Of a stretch of 18,562 nucleotides of DNA, positions 14,637 to 18,562 are shown piece after piece. Positions within the stretch are counted from its first letter, which is position 1. Each line of letters starts with the position of its first letter. Source of the stretch: XN24 sp047921395 (GTDB lineage Bacteria > Pseudomonadota > Gammaproteobacteria > Steroidobacterales > XN24); contig JBLRWH010000052.1 in NCBI GenBank assembly GCA_047921395.1, positions 1 to 18,562 of the forward strand, written 5' to 3'. The position numbers and the translations under genes were made by a program. The notes under the pieces are model-generated. The model did no database searches. It had not been told where the DNA came from and worked only from the letters and a program-made list of their open reading frames with translations.

Positions 14637-16679
14637 TTAAGCACCCGCGCCCCCGAGTCCGAGTAATAACGCCGCCTGGTACACGAGGGTACCGAACAGC
14701 AGCGCGCTGGCAAGCATCAGGCCCGCGCTGGCGCCAGTCCAGGCCCAGCTGCGGGTTTCCTGGCGCACAGCCGCGATGGTCGCGACGCACGGCACGAACA
14801 ACATGTTGACGACCAGGAAGCCCAGCGCGGCAGCCGGGGTCACGAGCATGGACAGCGTCGCCCCCAGGCTCTCGCCCTCGGTGCCGAAGATGATGCCGAG
14901 TGAAGCGATCGAGTTCTCCTTCGCAACGAACGCCGAGAGCGTCGCGACGATGAGGCGCCAGTCGAGGCCCATCAGCGCACCGGCCGGCTCCAGGGCCTTG
15001 CCGAAGGCCGCGAGGAAGCTGTCGTTGACGTGTTCGCCGGGGTAACTGACCAGCACCCAGACGATCATCGACACGAGCACGATGATCGTCGCGGCGCGCT
15101 TCACGAAAGTCCAGACATTGGTCGCGGCGAAAATCAGGATCGTGCGTGGATTCGGCACGTGGTACAGCGGCATTTCCATGATGAACGCGAGCCGCTCGCG
15201 CCGGAACGCAAAGCGGTCCAGCAGCACCCCCACCAGCACCAGCACCAGCAGGTTGCCGACGACCAGGCCCCACGCCACCAGCGCGGGGTAGACGGGAAAA
15301 AACAGCGGCACGAGGAACGCCAGCACCAGCAGGCGCGCGCTGCAGGGCACGAACGGCGTCAGCATGATGGTCAACAATCTCGCGGGCCGCGACTCGATCA
15401 CGCGGCTGCCCATCACCGCCGGCACGTTGCAGCCGAACCCCAGGAACAGCGGCAGGAAACTCTTGCCGTGCAGCCCGATGCGATGCATGAACCGGTCCAT
15501 GACGTACGCCATGCGGCTCTGGTAGCCGGTGTCCTCGAGAAACCCGAGCGTGAGAAAAAACACGAACAGGACCGGGACGAAGGTGAACACGATCCCCGCA
15601 CCGGCCAGCATGCCGTCCACCAGGATCCCGGACACCCACGCCGGGGCGCCCGCGAGCGCCCCCGTGAGCGCGGCCGAGGCCCTGACGACCACGGCCTCCT
15701 CGAGCCATTCCTGGATGGGCCCCGCGACCGTGAACGTCAGCCAGAACACGAGACCGAAGATTCCGAGCAGCAGCGCCAGCCCCCAGCCCGGATGGGTGGC
15801 GATCCGGTCGAAGCGATCGGTGAAGCTGATCTGGCCGAGCCGCGGCCGGCGCACGGCGGCGCGCACCATCCGGCCGATCCACTCGTAGCGCGCACCGGCC
15901 ACGTCGAGCACCGCGTCCTCGTGCTCGCGCAGCAGTTCGTGGACCTGCGACCAGTTGTCCGGTGACAGCCACTGCCGCGCCTTGTCGGTGATCTCCCGGT
16001 CGCCTTCCAGCAGCTTCAGTGCCGCCCAGTTGGCCGGCATCCCCTCCGGCACCGACGGCGCGATCAGCGCGTTGACCTGCTCGTAAACCTCCCGGTGCGC
16101 CTGCGCGATCTCGGGCCGGTCGGGCGCGAAATCCTCCGTGCCGTCCGCCACGGCTGCGGCCGCTGCGAGCAGCTCCGCCACGCCCTCGTTGCGGCTGGCC
16201 ACCATCGGTACGACCGGGAGCCCGAGCGCGGCCTGCAGGACGTGTGCGTCGAACTCGATGCCCTCGCCACGCGCGACGTCCACCATGTTGACGCCCAGCA
16301 CGACCGGGATCGGCAGGAGCAGCAACTCCGCGAGCAGGTACAGATTTCGCTCCAGCGCCGAAGCGTCCGCCAGCATCACGACGACGTCGGGCCGCTCCTC
16401 GAGGATGAACTCGCGCGCAATGCGTTCTTCCTCGGAATTCGAAGTGAGGCTGTAGGTGCCGGGCAGGTCGACGACATGGAACTCGCGCCCACCGATGCGT
16501 GCGGAGCCCTCCCGTCGCTCGACCGTGCGCCCGGGCCAGTTGCCGACCTCGGCGGTCAGCCCGGTGATGATGCTGAAGACCGTCGACTTGCCGACATTGG
16601 GCTGGCCCGCCAGCCCGATGACGAGGCGCCGCGCCTTATCCGGGAGCGGCCGGGCCAGGGACTGCGGGTTCGCATTCAT
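14637..16679 (-). CDS. feoB: Ferrous iron transport protein B
   Basis: 680 residues; inner-membrane Fe(II) transporter with an N-terminal GTPase. The G motifs are G1 GQPNVGKS (25-32), G2 Thr52 in GNWPGRT, G3 DLPG (71-74), G4 NMVD (131-134, the FeoB form of NKxD) and G5 near ASRN (161-164). A helical linker follows to about 270. The membrane part holds the two FeoB gate signatures, FLGFGCNVPAV and TPFVPCSARLL, each with its cysteine. It is shorter than E. coli FeoB (773 residues), mainly at the C-terminus. The ATG lies inside the end of feoA with a 44-base overlap and no visible ribosome site, so translation is probably coupled. FeoC follows 4 bases after the stop. Confidence 0.97.
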   Translation of the reverse strand: MNANPQSLARPLPDKARRLVIGLAGQPNVGKSTVFSIITGLTAEVGNWPGRTVERREGSARIGGREFHVVDLPGTYSLTSNSEEERIAREFILEERPDVVVMLADASALERNLYLLAELLLLPIPVVLGVNMVDVARGEGIEFDAHVLQAALGLPVVPMVASRNEGVAELLAAAAAVADGTEDFAPDRPEIAQAHREVYEQVNALIAPSVPEGMPANWAALKLLEGDREITDKARQWLSPDNWSQVHELLREHEDAVLDVAGARYEWIGRMVRAAVRRPRLGQISFTDRFDRIATHPGWGLALLLGIFGLVFWLTFTVAGPIQEWLEEAVVVRASAALTGALAGAPAWVSGILVDGMLAGAGIVFTFVPVLFVFFLTLGFLEDTGYQSRMAYVMDRFMHRIGLHGKSFLPLFLGFGCNVPAVMGSRVIESRPARLLTIMLTPFVPCSARLLVLAFLVPLFFPVYPALVAWGLVVGNLLVLVLVGVLLDRFAFRRERLAFIMEMPLYHVPNPRTILIFAATNVWTFVKRAATIIVLVSMIVWVLVSYPGEHVNDSFLAAFGKALEPAGALMGLDWRLIVATLSAFVAKENSIASLGIIFGTEGESLGATLSMLVTPAAALGFLVVNMLFVPCVATIAAVRQETRSWAWTGASAGLMLASALLFGTLVYQAALLLGLGGAGA

Positions 16680-16908
16680 AGACGGTCACAAGGCCGGCCT
16701 GGCTGCGGCCGAGGGCGATGCGAGTGTCGCGCACCCGGGCGAGCATCGGCCCGAAGCCGCGGTTCTGGAGGACAATGATCTCCGTGCCCGCGGTCAGACC
16801 CATCGCGGCGAGGCGTGCGGCGAGATCGCGCCCGCCGGTGATGCGAGCCACGATGCCGCGAAAGCCCGGTGGAAGGTCGCTGAGGATGATGGCCTGGGCA
16901 GTGCTCAC
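16636..16908 (-). CDS. feoA: Ferrous iron transport protein A
   Basis: 90 residues forming an SH3-like beta-barrel: LSDLPPGFRGIVARITG (9-25), then LAARLAAMGLTAGTEIIVLQ (29-48), GPMLARVRDTRIALGRSQAG (53-72) and VTVYECEP at the end. FeoA is the small cytoplasmic partner of FeoB. The start is GTG at 16908 with AGGA about 8 bases upstream; no ATG in frame fits. The frame remains open far upstream, but that stretch crosses the regulatory region and does not look like FeoA. It overlaps feoB by 44 bases. A Fur-like box lies about 115 bases upstream. Confidence 0.9.
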   Translation of the reverse strand: MSTAQAIILSDLPPGFRGIVARITGGRDLAARLAAMGLTAGTEIIVLQNRGFGPMLARVRDTRIALGRSQAGLVTVYECEPAVPGPAAPG

Positions 16909-17020
16909 GACGGGGTCCTGTGGCTGATCCGGGGCCCGGCGCGCCGGGCGGGCGGAGAGTTTTGCGGCATCGGGCGCCAGTATAGGCACGCGCTCAAGCG
17001 GCTGAGGATACGGATTTAAC

Positions 17021-17039
17021 GCAAATGATTCTCGATTAG
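17021..17039. promoter_or_regulatory. Fur-like box between feoA and the cytochrome gene
   Basis: GCAAATGATTCTCGATTAG keeps the AATGATT-x-TC core of the 19-bp Fur consensus GATAATGATTATCATTATC. It lies upstream of both feoA (minus) and the cytochrome gene (plus). A TATACT hexamer at 17044-17049 follows on the plus strand, so a bound repressor would cover the -35/spacer region of that promoter. The distal half of the box is degenerate. Confidence 0.55.
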
Positions 17040-17074
17040 ATTGTATACTGTTTCGGACAGCCAAGGAGACGCAG

Positions 17075-17542
17075 ATGGACGCAGGAACGCTTCGGAATCG
17101 GGCCTCGGCGGTGCTGGCAGGACTCTTGTGTCTGGTGGCGGTAACGGCCCCCGCGCTCGGCGATTCGCCGGGCTTGGCCATCCTCATGGAACGCATGCAG
17201 ACCTACACCCACAAGCTGCAGCTCTCGGTCGAGGCGCGCAATGAGCGGCTGGCGCACTTCTATATCCACGAGCTCGAGGAAACCTCGGCATACGTGGCCG
17301 AGAGCATCCCGCACTATGACGATTATCCCGTCGGACCACTGGTGCGGGAGATGCTGCTGCCAAGGATCGAAGATCTCGAGGATGCGGTCGAGGCGGGCGA
17401 ATGGACCGCAGTAGACACGCGCTTCGCCGACATGCTTCGCGCCTGCAATGCATGCCACGTCGCCACGCACCACGACTACGTACGGATCGCGCCGGCCACG
17501 GGCAATCCCTTCGCGCAGGACTTTTCGGTCCCCGAGGACTGA
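17075..17542 (+). CDS. Small periplasmic monohaem c-type cytochrome, cytochrome c'-like
   Basis: 155 residues. The signal peptide covers residues 1-29 (LAGLLCLVAVTAPALG, likely cleavage before Asp30). The mature part is helical and acidic, with one haem-attachment motif, CNACH (124-128), near the C-terminus. A late CxxCH after a helical bundle is the layout of cytochrome c' (class II), although the 27-residue tail after the motif is longer than usual. AAGGAGACGCAG precedes the ATG, a good ribosome site. It is divergent from feoA across a Fur-like box, so iron-dependent expression is plausible. It may act in electron transfer linked to Fe(II) or in binding of gas ligands; neither is shown by sequence. 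Confidence 0.82.
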   Translation: MDAGTLRNRASAVLAGLLCLVAVTAPALGDSPGLAILMERMQTYTHKLQLSVEARNERLAHFYIHELEETSAYVAESIPHYDDYPVGPLVREMLLPRIEDLEDAVEAGEWTAVDTRFADMLRACNACHVATHHDYVRIAPATGNPFAQDFSVPED

Positions 17543-17590
17543 GGCTGCAGGAGCCGCCTGACCCGCGGCGCGCAATACACGATCCGCTAA

Positions 17591-17619
17591 TTGACCGGTC
17601 GGCCAGTTAATTGTAAATT
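17591..17619 (+). promoter_or_regulatory. Promoter with overlapping operator-like dyad for the TetR gene
   Basis: TTGACCGGTC|GGCCAGTTAA (17591-17610) is an imperfect 20-bp dyad with 7 of 10 arm positions paired, the style of TetR-family operators. TTGACC (17591-17596) also serves as a -35, with TAAATT (17614-17619) 17 bases on as a weak -10. Transcription would then start at about 17626, next to the ATG at 17627. Confidence 0.45.
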
Positions 17620-17626
17620 GGCACCC

Positions 17627-18232
17627 ATGAAAGCCGTTACCGGAACCCGGGATCCGGACCTCACCCGGGAACGCATCGTCGAGGCCGCCCATGCGCTGTT
17701 CGTGAAGAAAGGCTTCGCGGCCGTCAGCATGCGCGAGATCGCCTCCCGCTCAGGCGTGACCAAGAGCCTGATCCACCACCACTTCGGCAGCAAGGAAGCC
17801 CTCTGGGAGCTGGTGAAGGAACAGGCCATCTCGGCCTATGCCGAGGGCCAGGAGGCCGAGCTGCGCGCCGCGGAGGAACCGGACGCGGAGCTGCTGCGCA
17901 ACGCGATCGTCAAGTACTTCGGGTTCCTGCAGGCGAATCCCGCGGTCGTCCGGCTGTTCGCCTGGACGCACCTCGACGAGGACCAGCGCTTCGGCCGGCT
18001 GGACGCCGAACTGGTGCGGCTCGGGGCGGAGCGCGTACGCCAGACGCAGGCGCGCGGCCTGTTGCGCAAGGACGTGAACCCCGCTCATGTCGTGACGCTG
18101 TTCGTCAACGCCTGCACACAGTGGTTCGAGGCGCGCGCCCATCACTCGCAATGGCCCGGCGTGGGCAGCGACGCGGAGTACCTGGACGACTTCCTCAAGA
18201 TATTCTTCGAGGGGCTGGCGCCCCGCTCCTGA
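17627..18232 (+). CDS. TetR-family transcriptional regulator
   Basis: 201 residues. The N-terminal DNA-binding domain is typical of TetR: RERIVEAAHALFVKKGF (14-30), then helix-turn-helix SMREIASRSGVTKSLIHHHFGSKEALW (34-60). The remainder is an all-helical ligand and dimer domain of usual length. ATG 17627 was preferred to the TTG at 17591, because the 12 residues between them are encoded by the operator-like dyad and promoter and do not resemble TetR starts. No ribosome site precedes the ATG. The next gene, an RND membrane-fusion lipoprotein, starts 11 bases after the stop, so this is probably the local regulator of that efflux system and of itself. Confidence 0.92.
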   Translation: MKAVTGTRDPDLTRERIVEAAHALFVKKGFAAVSMREIASRSGVTKSLIHHHFGSKEALWELVKEQAISAYAEGQEAELRAAEEPDAELLRNAIVKYFGFLQANPAVVRLFAWTHLDEDQRFGRLDAELVRLGAERVRQTQARGLLRKDVNPAHVVTLFVNACTQWFEARAHHSQWPGVGSDAEYLDDFLKIFFEGLAPRS

Positions 18233-18243
18233 CAGGCAACACC

Positions 18244-18562
18244 ATGTCCAGCAACAACTTCGCTCCGGGGATCGTGCTTCTCGCCCTCGCCCTCGCGGCG
18301 TGCGATGTCCCCCGGGACCCGGTGCAATCCGCCGTGAACACGGAACACGTCACGCCGGTGCGGGTCGCGGAAGTCGGCTTTTCGGATGCGGCGCGCGAAT
18401 TGCGTCTTCCGGGCGTAGTGCGTGCGGCACAGCGCGTGGAGCCCGCCTTCCTCCAGTCCGGCCATCTCGCCGAGCGCTTTGTGGCGCGTGGCGACCGCGT
18501 CACCGCCGGCCAGCGCCTCGCCAGCCTGCAGAACCCCGCGCTCGGCCCCACCTTCGTGGCGG
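18244..18562 (+). CDS. RND efflux periplasmic adaptor (membrane-fusion) lipoprotein, 3' truncated by window edge
   Basis: 106 residues are visible and the frame is open to the window end. A lipoprotein signal peptide ends in the lipobox LAAC (residues 17-20), so Cys20 should be lipidated. It continues with TPVRVAEVGFSDAARELRLPG and VVRAAQRVEPAFLQSGHLAE, and then RGDRVTAGQRLASLQNPAL. The last is the biotinyl/lipoyl-like half-motif of AcrA/MexA-type adaptors. Adaptors link an inner-membrane RND pump to an outer-membrane channel. It is preceded after 11 bases by the TetR gene, with only a weak AGG as ribosome site. An RND pump gene is expected next, outside the window. Confidence 0.88.
   Translation, partial: MSSNNFAPGIVLLALALAACDVPRDPVQSAVNTEHVTPVRVAEVGFSDAARELRLPGVVRAAQRVEPAFLQSGHLAERFVARGDRVTAGQRLASLQNPALGPTFVA

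Noticed and set aside
15215..15265. Repetitive CAGCACC-like tract suggesting a tandem repeat
   Set aside because: It encodes a Val/Leu-rich membrane helix of FeoB on the other strand; codon bias explains the repetition.
14626..15972. Second long minus-strand frame inside feoB
   Set aside because: It is an out-of-frame shadow of FeoB, whose GTPase and gate motifs are continuous in the other frame; no frameshift is needed.
17543..17555. GGCT-GCAGG-AGCC hairpin after the cytochrome gene as a terminator
   Set aside because: The stem is only 4 bp with no T-tract; it is not distinguishable from chance in this composition.
1..18562. Search for CRISPR arrays, tRNA or rRNA genes, insertion sequences, attachment sites and toxin-antitoxin pairs
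   Set aside because: No regularly spaced repeats, clover-leaf sequences, transposase or integrase motifs, or terminal inverted repeats were seen. The zeta-toxin-like P-loop domain at 12180-13715 is part of a kinase fusion, not a toxin gene.

Overview
The window is GC-rich DNA, densely packed with genes, from what looks like a gammaproteobacterium. I infer something near the Chromatiales/Ectothiorhodospiraceae. The grounds are the feoA-feoB-feoC arrangement with a cysteine-rich FeoC, outer-membrane and LolA-like proteins, a Fur-type box, an FNR-type box and strong GC3 bias. The genus cannot be fixed from sequence reading alone. I see no tRNA, rRNA, CRISPR array or insertion sequence, and no gap between genes longer than about 250 bases.

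Layout. (1) 2-532, plus: the 3' part of a PAP2 phosphatase, convergent with the next block. (2) 552-6929, minus: seven same-strand genes, read from 6929 downwards. They are a serine-less acyl-carrier-like protein, a DUF4112 membrane protein, a flavin reductase-like protein, an M20 metallopeptidase, a P-loop NTPase of the DUF1611/BioD type, an LldD-type FMN alpha-hydroxy-acid dehydrogenase, and a gamma-glutamyltransferase without a signal peptide. The last five are tightly linked (TAG-c-ATG, TGATG and ATGA junctions, with one 61-base gap) and look like a catabolic or processing module for acylated or gamma-glutamyl amino acids. (3) 6930-7176: a divergent regulatory region with an FNR-type palindrome and an AT-rich promoter carrying a dyad. 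(4) 7177-13715, plus: an MMPL/RND exporter, a periplasmic LolA-like protein, an outer-membrane beta-barrel, a DUF2892 membrane protein and an APH-kinase/P-loop fusion. The first three could form an inner membrane-periplasm-outer membrane lipid route. (5) 13712-16908, minus: feoA-feoB-feoC plus a multipass membrane gene, for ferrous iron uptake. (6) 17075-17542, plus: a small c-type cytochrome divergent from feo across a Fur-like box. (7) 17627-18562, plus: a TetR regulator followed by the start of an RND efflux membrane-fusion lipoprotein that runs off the window.

The most unusual items are the GGT/LldD/P-loop/M20/flavin reductase module headed by the Ser-to-Asp acyl-carrier-like protein, the compact MMPL-LolA-barrel export set, and the iron operon that carries an extra membrane gene and a divergent cytochrome. 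Identities rest on motif recognition. The joint roles are inference.
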